64,000 bases of DNA, from assembly GCF_900108085.1 (NCBI RefSeq), contig NZ_FNVR01000005.1, positions 62,001 through 126,000 on the forward strand. Reading direction: 5' to 3'. The notes under the pieces were generated by a model. The model had not been told where the DNA came from and ran no database searches. It worked only from the letters and a program-made list of their open reading frames with translations. The translations under genes were made by a program, and so were the position numbers. Positions 34,894 through 44,090 of this stretch are shown piece by piece; the stretch's first letter is position 1; each line of letters begins with the position of its first letter. The stretch comes from Algoriphagus boritolerans DSM 17298 = JCM 18970. Its GTDB lineage: Bacteria > Bacteroidota > Bacteroidia > Cytophagales > Cyclobacteriaceae.

Positions 34894-35694
34894 TCACTGG
34901 AAGTTAAGGTAAATGGTAATTCCTTTGCGCTTAATAGAAGAAATGGCATCACGGATTTCGGCGGGAGTCTTCTCGGCATAGTAGATATTATTCAAACCAT
35001 GTGAAAAACGGATCTCCGGTGCGAACTTGAAATACTTGAAGTAAATCTCAAATCCCATCCCCATCTCAATGGTGAAGTCTTGCCCTCTCGTTACAATCGG
35101 ATCAAGGTTGGCTTCGTCCTGGCTTTTGGTTCTGAACTGATAACTTCCACCTCCGATGAAATACATCCGCGTGTTATTGAAGCGCTGAGAGCGGTATTTA
35201 AAAAGTAGTGGAAGTTCTACCATAGTAGCTTCATTTACCAATTCTTCTGTTCGATAGCCTAGATTATTTCCGGTTGAGTTATCATTTCCAGGTACATTAT
35301 CGACCACAGACGCATAATAATTGATGTCTGTGCGGTATTCGTAGAATGCAATCTTCGGCGTAAATAATAGGTTTACCTGATCATGGAATCGTAAAATACC
35401 CGTAAACCCAAGTGAAAACCCAGGAGTGTATTTTGGGTAAATGGAGTAAATCTGATTGTTTGCCGTATTGGTAGGGTCAAAAAAAGCCTCCGAATATTTG
35501 ATCTGATAAGTAGCCGTGTGGCCTGCCAGAAAAAAACCATACGACAAGAGCCTGTCATCGGAACCCGAGGTACTTGTCAGACCAAAAAGACCTTGAGCGG
35601 ATCCCGAAAAACTCATTCCAAAAAACATCAGAACCAGGAATCCTATTTTTGACCGACGTAAATGGAGCTGATTCCGAAAGTGAGTGGTTTGCAT
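34894..35694 (-). CDS. porT: Type IX secretion protein PorT (probable)
   Basis: 266 residues: signal peptide (about 15-34, FSGSAQ) and an eight-stranded barrel with [33 protein letters not shown] and [15 protein letters not shown]. The sequence style and the position directly after ubiE fit PorT (SprT) of the type IX secretion/gliding machinery, where the ubiE-porT pair is conserved. The ATG overlaps ubiE by 52 bases; the next in-frame Met would damage the signal peptide. It could otherwise be a generic PorT-family barrel. Confidence 0.75.
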   Translation of the reverse strand: MQTTHFRNQLHLRRSKIGFLVLMFFGMSFSGSAQGLFGLTSTSGSDDRLLSYGFFLAGHTATYQIKYSEAFFDPTNTANNQIYSIYPKYTPGFSLGFTGILRFHDQVNLLFTPKIAFYEYRTDINYYASVVDNVPGNDNSTGNNLGYRTEELVNEATMVELPLLFKYRSQRFNNTRMYFIGGGSYQFRTKSQDEANLDPIVTRGQDFTIEMGMGFEIYFKYFKFAPEIRFSHGLNNIYYAEKTPAEIRDAISSIKRKGITIYLNFQ

Positions 35695-36365
35695 ACTGTG
35701 CTGTGAAATCCTACTTTTTTCAATACTGATAGAAAATCCTCCCCATCCGGAAAGGCCTGAACTGACTCGGGAAGATAAGTATAAGCAGAATTGTCTTTGG
35801 ATACTAGCTTTCCAATTTGAGGAAGAATTGCATTCGAGTAAAACGAATAGGCCTGCTTCATCGGAAAAGCTCTTGGCTTACTGAATTCCAAAATCACCGT
35901 TTTTCCTCCTGGCTTAAGCACTCGGTACATATCGGCCAGTCCCTTCTCCAGATTTTCAAAGTTCCTTACCCCAAATGAAACGATGACTGCATCAAACTTA
36001 TTATCTTCAAACAATAAGCCTTCTGAATCTCCGAGTTGCAATTCGATTTTGTCCTGAAGCCCCCGCTTGATCATTTTCTTTTTTCCTTCGGAAAGCATCC
36101 CTTCAGAAATATCCACACCGATGATTTTGTCTGGGTTCAGTGCCAAAGCCTCAATCGCAAAGTCTCCGGTACCGGTGGCAATATCCAATATCAACTTCGG
36201 TTGATCCTTTTTTAGATATTTAATGGCCTTCTTTCTCCAGATGATATCAATCCCCAAGCTGAGCACGTGATTCAAAAGGTCATACTTTGGGCTAATGTTG
36301 TTAAACATTTCTGCCACTTGGTCTTTTTTGGAGTCTTGCTTGTCTTTATAGGGAACTACTGACAT
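35643..36365 (-). CDS. ubiE: Demethylmenaquinone methyltransferase
   Basis: 240 residues from the ATG at 36363-36365. A class I SAM methyltransferase that makes menaquinone. Signatures: [31 protein letters not shown] (motif I), [19 protein letters not shown] and [17 protein letters not shown]. Menaquinone is the only quinone in Bacteroidota, so MenG activity is expected. A start eight codons earlier is possible. It overlaps the downstream porT by 52 bases. Confidence 0.95.
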   Translation of the reverse strand: MSVVPYKDKQDSKKDQVAEMFNNISPKYDLLNHVLSLGIDIIWRKKAIKYLKKDQPKLILDIATGTGDFAIEALALNPDKIIGVDISEGMLSEGKKKMIKRGLQDKIELQLGDSEGLLFEDNKFDAVIVSFGVRNFENLEKGLADMYRVLKPGGKTVILEFSKPRAFPMKQAYSFYSNAILPQIGKLVSKDNSAYTYLPESVQAFPDGEDFLSVLKKVGFHSTVCKPLTFGISSIYVGQK

Positions 36366-36461
36366 TGGAAATCTTCGTTGAGAGCACAATATTACTACAG
36401 AAACCCGAGGAATCGAAAATTGTTGAAGTCATCAGGCCAAAGTCCGTCTGAAATAAAACCG

Positions 36462-36469
36462 TATTTTTG
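36462..36469 (+). promoter_or_regulatory. -7 box of yihA
   Basis: TATTTTTG, an exact TAnnTTTG match, followed by GC, 17 bases before the yihA ATG. No clear -33 TTTG. Confidence 0.5.
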
Positions 36470-36486
36470 CAGCGAAAAGAAAAGTC

Positions 36487-37098
36487 ATGATCCGAAAAGC
36501 AGAATTTGTCGTCAGCAATACCGACCCCGCTAAGTGCCCCAAACCAGACCGCGCAGAGATCGCCTTCATCGGTCGATCCAATGTGGGAAAAAGCTCGCTC
36601 ATCAATATGCTGACCGGAGTCAAAGAACTGGCAAAAACCTCACAAAAACCCGGTAAAACCCAATTGGTCAACCACTTTATGATCAATGACCGCTGGTATT
36701 TGGTCGATTTGCCGGGCTATGGATTTGCTAAAGTGAGTAAGGACAGAAAGGTGAAATGGGAAAAAATGATCAGTAGCTACTTGACCAGCAGATCAAATCT
36801 CTGCGGTGTTTTTGTACTGATTGACAGCCGATTGGAGCCACAGACGATCGACTTGGAATTTGTGAATTGGTGCGGAGAGCAAAATGTGCCCTTTGTTTTG
36901 GCTTTTACCAAAGCAGACAAGCAATCCAAATCCCAAACCGACAAAAATGTGAAGGCTTTCCTAAACAAAATGGAAGAAATCTTCGGAGAATATCCGGATT
37001 ACTTTGTCACTTCTGCTGAGAAACAAGGCGGAAAAGAGGAAGTTCTGAAGTTCATCGATGACTTAATCTCAGAATATGAGTCGGAGCGGACAAATTGA
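36487..37098 (+). CDS. yihA: Ribosome biogenesis GTPase YihA/YsxC/EngB
   Basis: 203 residues, a single TRAFAC GTPase domain: G1 GRSNVGKSS (29-37), G3 DLPGYGFAKVS, G4 TKAD near 140-143, and the C-terminal SAEKQGGKEEV. It helps assemble the 50S subunit. Length is normal. Divergent from ubiE. Confidence 0.96.
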   Translation: MIRKAEFVVSNTDPAKCPKPDRAEIAFIGRSNVGKSSLINMLTGVKELAKTSQKPGKTQLVNHFMINDRWYLVDLPGYGFAKVSKDRKVKWEKMISSYLTSRSNLCGVFVLIDSRLEPQTIDLEFVNWCGEQNVPFVLAFTKADKQSKSQTDKNVKAFLNKMEEIFGEYPDYFVTSAEKQGGKEEVLKFIDDLISEYESERTN

Positions 37099-37108
37099 TC
37101 GATAGTTC

Positions 37109-37116
37109 TATATTTG
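37109..37116 (+). promoter_or_regulatory. -7 box of the DUF5606 gene
   Basis: TATATTTG, an exact TAnnTTTG match followed by C, 22 bases before the ATG at 37139. Confidence 0.5.
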
Positions 37117-37138
37117 CAGCCTGAAAAAATAAAAACTA

Positions 37139-37582
37139 ATGAATTTCAAAGACATCGCAACTGTAGCCGGCAAGCCAGGCTTATATAAAATTTTGAAGCC
37201 GACCCGTTCGGGAGTAGTGCTGGAATCTATGGACGAAAAGAAAGCCAAGCTTGTGGCTGGAATGGCTCAGCGGGTTTCTGTCCTCAGCGACATTTCCATC
37301 TATACTTTGACAGAAGAAGGCGCCGAGCCATTGGAATCAGTGATGAAAAAAATTGAAGCCGAATACAAAGGGGACTTGGGATTGGATTCCAACGCTGATG
37401 ATAATGAACTGAGAGCATTTTTGAAGTCCGTACTTCCAGAGTTTGATACAGCCAGAGTCTATACTTCTGATATCAAGAAGTTGGTCTCCTGGTACAAACT
37501 AATTCGCTCAATAGCCCCTGAAGTGTTGCAGGAAAGCAAGGAAGAGGAGAAGGAAAAACCATCCGAAGAAAAAGAAGCATAA
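37139..37582 (+). CDS. DUF5606 protein
   Basis: 147 residues, cytoplasmic. N-terminal 1-55 (DIATVAGKPGLYKILKPTRS, VVLESMDEKKAKLV) is a small beta-rich domain; the middle is helical with LRAFLKSVLPEFDTARVYTSDIK, and the end is a Glu/Lys-rich tail. This family is confined to Bacteroidota and often lies near yihA or peptide deformylase; no biochemical role is known to me. Own -7 box. Confidence 0.87.
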   Translation: MNFKDIATVAGKPGLYKILKPTRSGVVLESMDEKKAKLVAGMAQRVSVLSDISIYTLTEEGAEPLESVMKKIEAEYKGDLGLDSNADDNELRAFLKSVLPEFDTARVYTSDIKKLVSWYKLIRSIAPEVLQESKEEEKEKPSEEKEA

Positions 37583-37589
37583 TAATCTA

Positions 37590-38101
37590 GAGGCTGTCTT
37601 ATAATTGCTAATTGTCACATTGAGTCTTAAATATCCTGCGAACATACCAAATGGAAATGACAGGGTTTTTGAAGCTCAAAGCCATAAAATTCTTGATTTA
37701 CGATTGAAGTTTAGCTGTTTAGACAAAACATTGATCGGAAGGGCGCGGTGGGAGGATTTGCCAGCGAGCCAGCGTTCGGCCTCGTGCGGTGGTAGCTTTG
37801 GCAAATCTTGTCCCGATAGTTATCGGGATTTTGGTTCTTTTGGATCAAGCCAAAAGCACGAGAAAAAAGGATTGCCTAAACTATTATTATATCAGCGAAT
37901 AATAAGTTAACCTCTGGAAATCGACCCGTCCCTTTCAGAATAAACTATGGAAATTTCAATATTTTCAAAATACTATACACGCTGTCATCGGTAGCGCTGT
38001 TGAAATGTGGCCCCATAAACAGGAAATGGCCTTCTACTCCTGTCACACAGAGCGGAGTCGAAATGTCAGGCTGACAGCATTAAGTCTTTTGAGACAGCCT
38101 C
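37590..38101. repeat. 512-bp non-coding repeat element with 10-bp inverted ends
   Basis: GAGGCTGTCT (37590-37599) and AGACAGCCTC (38092-38101) are perfect inverted ends. Inside lie a perfect palindrome TCCCGATA-GT-TATCGGGA (37811-37828) and a GAGCGGAGTCGAA stretch near the right end that recurs at about 19494. The longest frame (101 codons) has no protein character. It looks like a MITE-like or composite dispersed repeat sitting between the DUF5606 and MIOX genes. Confidence 0.6.
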
Positions 38102-38120
38102 CTCTTCAGTATTCTAGTTG

Positions 38121-39002
38121 TTAAAATTTAAGCGTCCCGGGCAGATATTTCGCTACCAAGTCCTCATAATAGGGTCTCAAGGCCTTTGAATCCGGAGGAA
38201 CCGGCACTTTGGAATATAAATCGTAGGGATTGAATTTGTCAACCCATTTAAACATTTCCCGATCGTGATCATTGAGTAAATGATCGTAGGCATTTTCTCT
38301 GTGCTGAGCATAAAAGGAATGATAGCGAATCATATACAGTGCAGGTTCAGGTAAATATTCCTTTACCATCTGATAGAGGTACTCATCATGCCCCCAGGAC
38401 ATTTTCACCTGATCCAAACCGCATTGATGGGAATAAACGCCGTATTTGGTGTTGAATCGGTCATTTTTTGAATCTGGATTTCGATCAAAATATTCTGGAT
38501 ACACTATCCTGTCTGAATGCTGGCACCCAACAGGGAAAGTATCGCCGACGACCGCCCACTGAGGCTCGCCGAAAAGACAAAGCACTTTTCCCAAGTCATG
38601 GATAAAACCTGTCAGCACAAACCAATCCGGATGACCGTCTGCTCGGATGGCTTCCGAGGTCTGAAGTAAGTGCTGCAACTGGTCAAGGTTTGTATCAGGG
38701 TCGGAATCATCAATGAGCGTATTAAGGTAATCCACAGCATCCCAAAAAGGCATTTCCTTTTTCTCAAACTTTAAAAATTCCCTCTCCTTTTCCACCACAA
38801 AGTCATAAGTCTGGTAGGTATGATTGAGCCTGTAGAATTCTCTGACCGTGTCCACCCGCTCCGAATCGTGGTAATTCCGGTAATCATCTTTGGCTTTGGC
38901 CTGCTTGTCCTTAGGTTCTGGATAGCGAGTCAGAAGATCATCCTCCCAATCTTCGATGGATTGAAGCGGAGCGATTTCAGATGGGGAGAGCTTGGTTTTC
39001 AT
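38121..39002 (-). CDS. myo-Inositol oxygenase-like protein (MIOX)
   Basis: 293 residues of the MIOX HD-domain fold. The di-iron ligands known from the mouse/human enzyme all have counterparts: [11 protein letters not shown] (His), [11 protein letters not shown] (His-Asp), WGHDEYLY (His), [10 protein letters not shown] (His) and FNPYDLYSK (Asp). GDTFPVGC and [18 protein letters not shown] are also conserved. The reaction would cleave myo-inositol with O2 to D-glucuronate in the cytoplasm. It is far better known in eukaryotes than in bacteria. Divergent from yefM-yoeB; no inositol genes near. Confidence 0.9.
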   Translation of the reverse strand: MKTKLSPSEIAPLQSIEDWEDDLLTRYPEPKDKQAKAKDDYRNYHDSERVDTVREFYRLNHTYQTYDFVVEKEREFLKFEKKEMPFWDAVDYLNTLIDDSDPDTNLDQLQHLLQTSEAIRADGHPDWFVLTGFIHDLGKVLCLFGEPQWAVVGDTFPVGCQHSDRIVYPEYFDRNPDSKNDRFNTKYGVYSHQCGLDQVKMSWGHDEYLYQMVKEYLPEPALYMIRYHSFYAQHRENAYDHLLNDHDREMFKWVDKFNPYDLYSKVPVPPDSKALRPYYEDLVAKYLPGTLKF

Positions 39003-39091
39003 AGATTTAGGCTTTAAAAATGAAATATAAAGACAATATCCAAAACTTCATCTCCTAATTAGCTACGATTTAAATCGCTTGGAACAAAAAC

Positions 39092-39107
39092 GTACAAATA
39101 ATTGTAC
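39092..39107. promoter_or_regulatory. Palindromic operator of yefM-yoeB
   Basis: GTACAA-ATAA-TTGTAC, a perfect inverted repeat 41 bases before the yefM ATG; the right arm makes TGTACA (39103-39108), the core hexamer described for the E. coli YefM operator. It also lies 90 bases upstream of the divergent MIOX gene. Confidence 0.65.
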
Positions 39108-39148
39108 AATAGGAATTGAAATCCCATCTTTAACAAAAAGCAGAAATC

Positions 39149-39403
39149 ATGGAAGTCACTAGCTACTCAAAGTTTCGCGAGAACATGAAGTCTTATTTGG
39201 ATAATGTTGTCAATGATTCAAGACCATTGTATGTCACCAGAACAAATGGCGAAGATGTCGTCGTTTTATCTAAGTCCGACTATGAAGGTTTAAAACAGAC
39301 AAATTACCTAATGAGGAGTCCGAAGAATGCTGAACGTTTGTTGGAAGCTATAAAAGAATTGGATGAAGGAAAAGGCGTTAAAAGAGACTTGATTGAAGAA
39401 TAA
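39149..39403 (+). CDS. yefM: Antitoxin YefM (Phd/YefM family)
   Basis: 84 residues: MEVTSYSKFRENMKSYLDNV is the Phd/YefM DNA-binding start, VTRTNGEDVVVLSKSDYEGL the dimer core, and the acidic and helical C-terminus wraps the toxin. It represses its own operon through the upstream palindrome and neutralises YoeB. The toxin gene begins 12 bases later. Confidence 0.95.
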   Translation: MEVTSYSKFRENMKSYLDNVVNDSRPLYVTRTNGEDVVVLSKSDYEGLKQTNYLMRSPKNAERLLEAIKELDEGKGVKRDLIEE

Positions 39404-39414
39404 CCTTTTCCAAC

Positions 39415-39669
39415 ATGAATATTATTTTTTCAAATCAAGCTTGGGATGATTATCTCTATTGGAATGCCACTGATAAAAAGATTTTCAAAAAAATCAACAC
39501 CCTAATCAAGGAATGCCAGCGAACGCCTTTTTCTGGAACAGGAAAACCCGAGCCTCTAATGCACGATTTAGCTGGTGCCTGGTTCCGCAGAATCGACAGA
39601 GAACATAGACTCGTGTATCGAGTCAAAGATGGTACTTTGGAAATCGCCCAATGCCGCCATCATTTTTAA
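39415..39669 (+). CDS. yoeB: Toxin YoeB (ribosome-dependent mRNA interferase)
   Basis: 84 residues, RelE/ParE superfamily. FSNQAWDDYLYWNATDKKI, LIKECQRTPFSGTGKPEPL and the end RRIDREHRLVYRV...AQCRHHF (with catalytic Glu, Arg, His and terminal His-Phe) match YoeB closely. It cuts mRNA in the ribosomal A site after cleavage-prone codons. Intact and the usual length, in contrast to the two ruined vapC loci in this window. Confidence 0.95.
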   Translation: MNIIFSNQAWDDYLYWNATDKKIFKKINTLIKECQRTPFSGTGKPEPLMHDLAGAWFRRIDREHRLVYRVKDGTLEIAQCRHHF

Positions 39670-39709
39670 TCTAAAATGGGCTCTCGTGGGAGCCCATTTT
39701 AGATTTTTC
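39670..39709. terminator. Strong bidirectional terminator
   Basis: A perfect 14-bp stem (39670-39683 and 39690-39703, 6-base loop TCGTGG) directly after the yoeB stop, followed by TTTTT on the plus side. It separates yoeB from the convergent ABC permease gene. Confidence 0.9.
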
Positions 39710-39728
39710 ACTTCAAACTTCAGATTTT

Positions 39729-42251
39729 TTAGGTTCCTCTGAGTATCTCCATCGGTGGCTGATTGATTATTTTTCGGCCATTTAACCAACCCAGAACGAT
39801 TGTCAGCCCAGTGATGGCTAAATACATCACGAGTCCTTCTTTCCAAGCCGGGCTGAAGTTCATTTCAAAGACAAACTGTCCCAAAAGGAAAGTGGCTAAG
39901 AAAGACAAGAGAATGCCTGAAAGTGAGGCCAAACTACCGAGGAAGAAGTATTCCAGGGTGTTTATTTTAGTCACAATTGCCGAACTCGCACCAAGCGTTC
40001 TCAGCAAAATACTCTCCCGCATTCGCTGGTATTTGCTGATGATCAGCGAACTGATTAAAACCAAAATTCCTGTAGCAATGGAGAAAAAGGCCATAAACTG
40101 AATCACAAAGCTAATTTTCCCCAAAATATCCTCCAAAGTTTCGACAATCGTCCCAAGATTGATAATAGATATATTCGGAAAAGTCCTCACGATCTCTGAC
40201 TGTACATCTGCTGCCTCCCGATCATTTTTGGTTTTGGTGATGATCACATGGAATTTCGGAGCCTGCTCAAGGACTCCGGTTGGAAAAAGGACCAGGAAAT
40301 TGGTCGATACTTGATTGAATTTCACATCCCGGAAACTTCCGATGTAGGTTTTAATCGGTCTTCCTTGGACATTAAACTCGATTTCATCGCCGATTTTTAA
40401 CCCATTTCCTTCACCAAATCCCTTTTCCAAGGAAACAAAAATGCTGTCTCCTCTGGCTCCAAGCGGAATCAATTCACCGGCGGCCAAGGTCTCCGAAGCG
40501 ATCAACGTATCTCGATAAGTGACCCGGAATTCCCGGTTGTAAAGCCAACGGGAATAATCCTTATCATCAGGCAACTCTTCATTGGTTTTTTTATCAATAC
40601 CATTGATTTCATTCAGTTGCATAGTCACGATTGCCACCTCCTGCATGATCGGTAGATTTCTTCCGGTCACTTTTCCTCTTACTTCGTCGAGCTGTGCAGA
40701 CTGGATATCAAACATCAGCATATTCGGCTGATCCGCTTTGTCGGCAAACTTTGCTTCTTCCAGCAGTTGATTTTGGAGGAAAAATAAAGTAGCAATCATT
40801 GCAGTACCCAAACCTATGGTAGCGATCAAAGAAATCGTCTGATTATTTGGTCGGTAAAGATTAGCCAAAGCCTGTCTCCAGGTGTACTCCAAAGAAATCG
40901 GAAGAAACTTCCGCACCGCCCACATGATCAATTGTCCCACGCCCCAGAGTGATCCAAATGCCACCAACACAAACCCCGTAAAGCCAAAGGCTAACTTCCA
41001 ATCCTTCAACAAATAAAAACTAAAGCCCCAGATGAATACCAAGATCCCAAAAATCACCAGCCAGCGAAGGGGATCCTTTAGCAAGGTGCTGTCGGCAGTT
41101 TCCGGTCTGAGTGTAGCCATTGGAGAGACATTTCGCACCTTTAGCAAAGGCAAAAGTGCAAACAGGATCGAAACAAAAAGACCTGTAACGATTCCAAAAC
41201 CTACTGAAATCCAGGACACGCCCACATTCACTTCCACCGGTAGAAAGTCTGAGAAAACAGCAGGCAAGACAAATTGAAGCACCGTGCCCAGTCCGGCACC
41301 TATCAAAGCTCCCACCAGACCCATGACCATGATTTCGACCAAATAAATCAGTAAGACATCCAGCGAGGCAACTCCAAGACAGCGTAAAACAGCCACCGAA
41401 GCCAATTTTTCTTTCACGAAAACATTTACCGCTGAGGCCACACCTACGCAGCCCAACAGCAAGGCAATAAAAGCAACCAAGCTCAGGAAATTGGAAAGAT
41501 TGGAGAATGATCGACCCGTAGATCGCTTTCGATCCTCAACCGTATCGGCATCTACCCGATCCAATTCCCATTGGTCCTCATACGGCTTGATCAACTCCTC
41601 CACATCCGTACCCGCAGCAAATTGAAGGTAGCGGTTGTACTCCACCCGGCTGCCGTACTGCACCAAACCGGTTTCTTCCAAATAAGCCATCGGAATGTAA
41701 ACCGCAGGTGCTACAGTTGCTGTGATTCCGGTCTGACCCGGGACTTTTTGAAGCTCACCTACGATCTGAAAAGTAACCGCACCGACTTTGATTGAGTCTC
41801 CAACTTGTGCGTTAAACTGCGCCATCAAGGTTTTTTCAACCAAGGCTTTTTTGCCTCCACTCCTGAAATCGGACTCTCCTTCCACAGGAATGGTTTCCAA
41901 TTTTCCATAAAAAGGAAAATTTCCCTCCAAAGACCGTACTTGGGTCAAGCGGCTGTCACCAGTGGACGGAAAAGCAACCATCGAAGCGAAATTGACCTCA
42001 GCCGCCATTTCAACAGCGAGCGAATCGATTTGTTGATCCCCGATTGGCTTGTTGGTTTCCAATACCAAATCGGCTCCCAGAAGCTCCTGAGCTTGATTAT
42101 TTATATCTTTGGTGAGATTTTCACCAAAGCTGCTTATTGCCACCAATGCTGCTATCCCCACCACGATCGATGAGACAAAAAGCAGCAATCGGGAAATGTT
42201 CTTCCGGAAATCCCGGAGGGCCATTTTCGAGATCCATCCAAAATCAGGCAT
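39729..42251 (-). CDS. ABC transporter permease, YbbP/FtsX-like
   Basis: 840 residues with about ten membrane helices: an N-terminal helix, a large periplasmic MacB-type domain, two FtsX blocks (about 260-390 and 720-835) and a central hydrophobic part. NFLSLVAFIALLLGCVGVAS and the end NGRKIINQPPMEILRGT are typical. The YbbAP systems are of the type VII ABC group that act on periplasmic or lipid-linked substrates. It overlaps the ATPase gene by eight bases. Confidence 0.91.
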   Translation of the reverse strand: MPDFGWISKMALRDFRKNISRLLLFVSSIVVGIAALVAISSFGENLTKDINNQAQELLGADLVLETNKPIGDQQIDSLAVEMAAEVNFASMVAFPSTGDSRLTQVRSLEGNFPFYGKLETIPVEGESDFRSGGKKALVEKTLMAQFNAQVGDSIKVGAVTFQIVGELQKVPGQTGITATVAPAVYIPMAYLEETGLVQYGSRVEYNRYLQFAAGTDVEELIKPYEDQWELDRVDADTVEDRKRSTGRSFSNLSNFLSLVAFIALLLGCVGVASAVNVFVKEKLASVAVLRCLGVASLDVLLIYLVEIMVMGLVGALIGAGLGTVLQFVLPAVFSDFLPVEVNVGVSWISVGFGIVTGLFVSILFALLPLLKVRNVSPMATLRPETADSTLLKDPLRWLVIFGILVFIWGFSFYLLKDWKLAFGFTGFVLVAFGSLWGVGQLIMWAVRKFLPISLEYTWRQALANLYRPNNQTISLIATIGLGTAMIATLFFLQNQLLEEAKFADKADQPNMLMFDIQSAQLDEVRGKVTGRNLPIMQEVAIVTMQLNEINGIDKKTNEELPDDKDYSRWLYNREFRVTYRDTLIASETLAAGELIPLGARGDSIFVSLEKGFGEGNGLKIGDEIEFNVQGRPIKTYIGSFRDVKFNQVSTNFLVLFPTGVLEQAPKFHVIITKTKNDREAADVQSEIVRTFPNISIINLGTIVETLEDILGKISFVIQFMAFFSIATGILVLISSLIISKYQRMRESILLRTLGASSAIVTKINTLEYFFLGSLASLSGILLSFLATFLLGQFVFEMNFSPAWKEGLVMYLAITGLTIVLGWLNGRKIINQPPMEILRGT

Positions 42252-42921
42252 GAACGTCCTCCTGTATTTTACCGCCCTTGATATGTATGATGCGCTGAGT
42301 CTTGGCCGCCAATTCCAGATCGTGAGTCACTAGCACCAGGGTAGTCCCTTGTTCCTTGTTTAGATCAAAAATGAGTTTTTCGATCATTTCACCGGTTTCC
42401 GTATCCAGATTTCCTGTTGGCTCGTCAGCAAAAAGTATTTTGGGTTCATTGGCAAAAGCCCGGGCAATGGAAACCCGCTGCTGCTCTCCACCTGAAAGTT
42501 GAGTTGGATAGTGCGTGGCGCGATCACCCAAACCAACCTTGGCTAAAAGCTCCAGTGCCTTTTGTCGGGCATCCTTTCGTTTTTTCAGTTCCAAAGGAAC
42601 CATCACATTTTCCAAAGCTGTCAAAGTCGGCAGCAATTGGAAATTTTGAAAAATGAATCCCACATCTTTATTTCTTACTGAGGCCCGCTGGTCCTCATTC
42701 ATTTTTTCCAGGGCTTGGCCATTGAGGACCACACTGCCGGTAGTCCCAGAATCGAGTCCTGCACACAGCCCAAGAAGTGTGGTTTTTCCACTTCCCGAAG
42801 GGCCCACAATCGCGAGCGTCTCTCCTGCCTGAATATCAAAATTGACTTCGTCCAAAACGGTAAGCTTTCGACTTCCACTTTGATACGTTTTACTTAAATT
42901 TTTAATGGATAAAATGCTCAT
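42244..42921 (-). CDS. ABC transporter ATP-binding protein, YbbA/LolD-like
   Basis: 225 residues: Walker A GPSGSGKTT (40-48), Q-loop, LSGGEQQR signature near 141-148, Walker B ILFADEPTGNLDTETG, and H-loop VLVTHD. The LolD/MacB subgroup is indicated by the DEPTGNLD sequence. It is coupled to the permease and divergent from the esterase, the same neighbourhood as tesA-ybbA-ybbP in Enterobacteria. Confidence 0.95.
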   Translation of the reverse strand: MSILSIKNLSKTYQSGSRKLTVLDEVNFDIQAGETLAIVGPSGSGKTTLLGLCAGLDSGTTGSVVLNGQALEKMNEDQRASVRNKDVGFIFQNFQLLPTLTALENVMVPLELKKRKDARQKALELLAKVGLGDRATHYPTQLSGGEQQRVSIARAFANEPKILFADEPTGNLDTETGEMIEKLIFDLNKEQGTTLVLVTHDLELAAKTQRIIHIKGGKIQEDVHA

Positions 42922-43084
42922 GAAAAAGCGTTGAGTTAGATGGAAAGGTCAAACGGCTAAGACTGTACTTTGTTGACAATCAAAATTTGACACAGCTACT
43001 TAAGGTAAATAAAAGAAAAAACGTTCGACAATATCCAATGAACTCGACAAACGGGCATTTTTACCCGACCAACGCAGAAAAAGC

Positions 43085-43092
43085 TATTTTTG
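43085..43092 (+). promoter_or_regulatory. -7 box upstream of the TesA-like gene
   Basis: TATTTTTG, exact TAnnTTTG match, followed by C, 75 bases before the ATG at 43167. Confidence 0.4.
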
Positions 43093-43166
43093 CTTCAAAT
43101 CTTCCAGTTTATGGATTTAATCCGAACCTTTTCTGCAAAAAACCATTATTACCAAAAAACACGCAC

Positions 43167-43841
43167 ATGTACCTGTCTAGAATAGCTCCAGTTCTACTCA
43201 TTCTCGCACTCTTTACCGCCTGTGGATCAGCTCCTGAACAACAGCAAGCTGAGCAAGCGGAACCTAAAACCACCGCAGTAGAAACCAAGAAAAAAACCAT
43301 CCTTTTCTTTGGAAACAGTCTTACCGCCGGCTACGGAATTGATCAGGAGGATGCTTTTCCTGCCTTGACTCAAGATCGGATAGACAGTTTGGGATTGGAT
43401 TATCGGGTAATTAACGGTGGGCTGAGTGGGGAAACGACCGCAGGAGGACTGAGTCGTCTGGATTGGTTTTTGGAAGATGAACCGGAGATTTTTGTTCTTG
43501 AACTTGGCGGAAATGACGGTTTGAGAGGAATCTTACCGGCAGAAAGCAAACGGAACCTGATTGGAATAATCGACAAAGTGCGAGCAAAGTATCCCAACAC
43601 TAAAATTATCTTGGCCGGAATGCAAATTCCGCCAAACATGGGACAGGAATATACCGAGGAATTTAAGTCGATTTATCCTGAGGTAGCGGCTGAGAAAAAT
43701 GTGACTTTGATTCCCTTCCTATTGGAAAATGTCGGCGGAATCCCGGAGCTTAATCTACCCGATGGAATTCATCCCACTGAGGAGGGTCATAAGATTGTCT
43801 TTGAAACGATTTGGCCTTATATTGAATTGTTAATCAAATGA
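43167..43841 (+). CDS. TesA-like SGNH esterase lipoprotein
   Basis: 224 residues from the ATG at 43167, chosen because it begins a good lipoprotein signal (lipobox FTAC, Cys19); a longer frame upstream hides that signal. SGNH motifs: FFGNSLTAGYG (Ser51, GDSL block reads GNSL), NGGLSGETTAGG, ELGGNDGLRG and DGIHPTEEGH with the catalytic Asp-His. It should hydrolyse acyl esters or thioesters in the envelope. Placed divergently to the YbbAP-like exporter, as tesA is in E. coli. Confidence 0.93.
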   Translation: MYLSRIAPVLLILALFTACGSAPEQQQAEQAEPKTTAVETKKKTILFFGNSLTAGYGIDQEDAFPALTQDRIDSLGLDYRVINGGLSGETTAGGLSRLDWFLEDEPEIFVLELGGNDGLRGILPAESKRNLIGIIDKVRAKYPNTKIILAGMQIPPNMGQEYTEEFKSIYPEVAAEKNVTLIPFLLENVGGIPELNLPDGIHPTEEGHKIVFETIWPYIELLIK

Positions 43842-43873
43842 ATTGCATAGGACAACTATCTTGAAAAAAAGGA

Positions 43874-44090
43874 ATGACTAAGTTGGAGCTGAAAAAGGAA
43901 ATCCAACAGATTACCAAACGCAAAAAAGTCAGGAGTATCAAACACCTTGCAGGCAAATTATAAGCTGAAATTGATCCTCTGGAAGTTCAAAAACGCATGA
44001 GGAATAAATGAGGATAGGATTTTTGTAGACACAAATATCCTGTTTTACTTTTTGAAAGACAGCAGAAAAAGACTTTTTAAGATCCAATGA
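43874..44090 (+). pseudogene. Degraded antitoxin-VapC locus (N-terminal PIN remnant)
   Basis: An ATG at 43874 opens a small basic protein (MTKLELKKEIQQITKRKK, then VRSIKHLAGKL) stopped by TAA at 43961; the same frame continues as AEIDPLEVQKRMRNK to TGA at 44009. There an ATGA overlap typical of antitoxin-toxin pairs occurs, but the toxin has lost a base: the frame from 44013 reads DRIFVDTNILFYFLKDSRKR and LFKIQ, the first strand and helix of a PIN domain with its first catalytic Asp, then stops at 44088. The rest of the toxin is missing. Confidence 0.7.

Noticed and set aside
37605..37910. 101-codon frame inside the 512-bp repeat
   Set aside because: Lies wholly in repeat sequence with a palindrome; composition typical of translated repeats.
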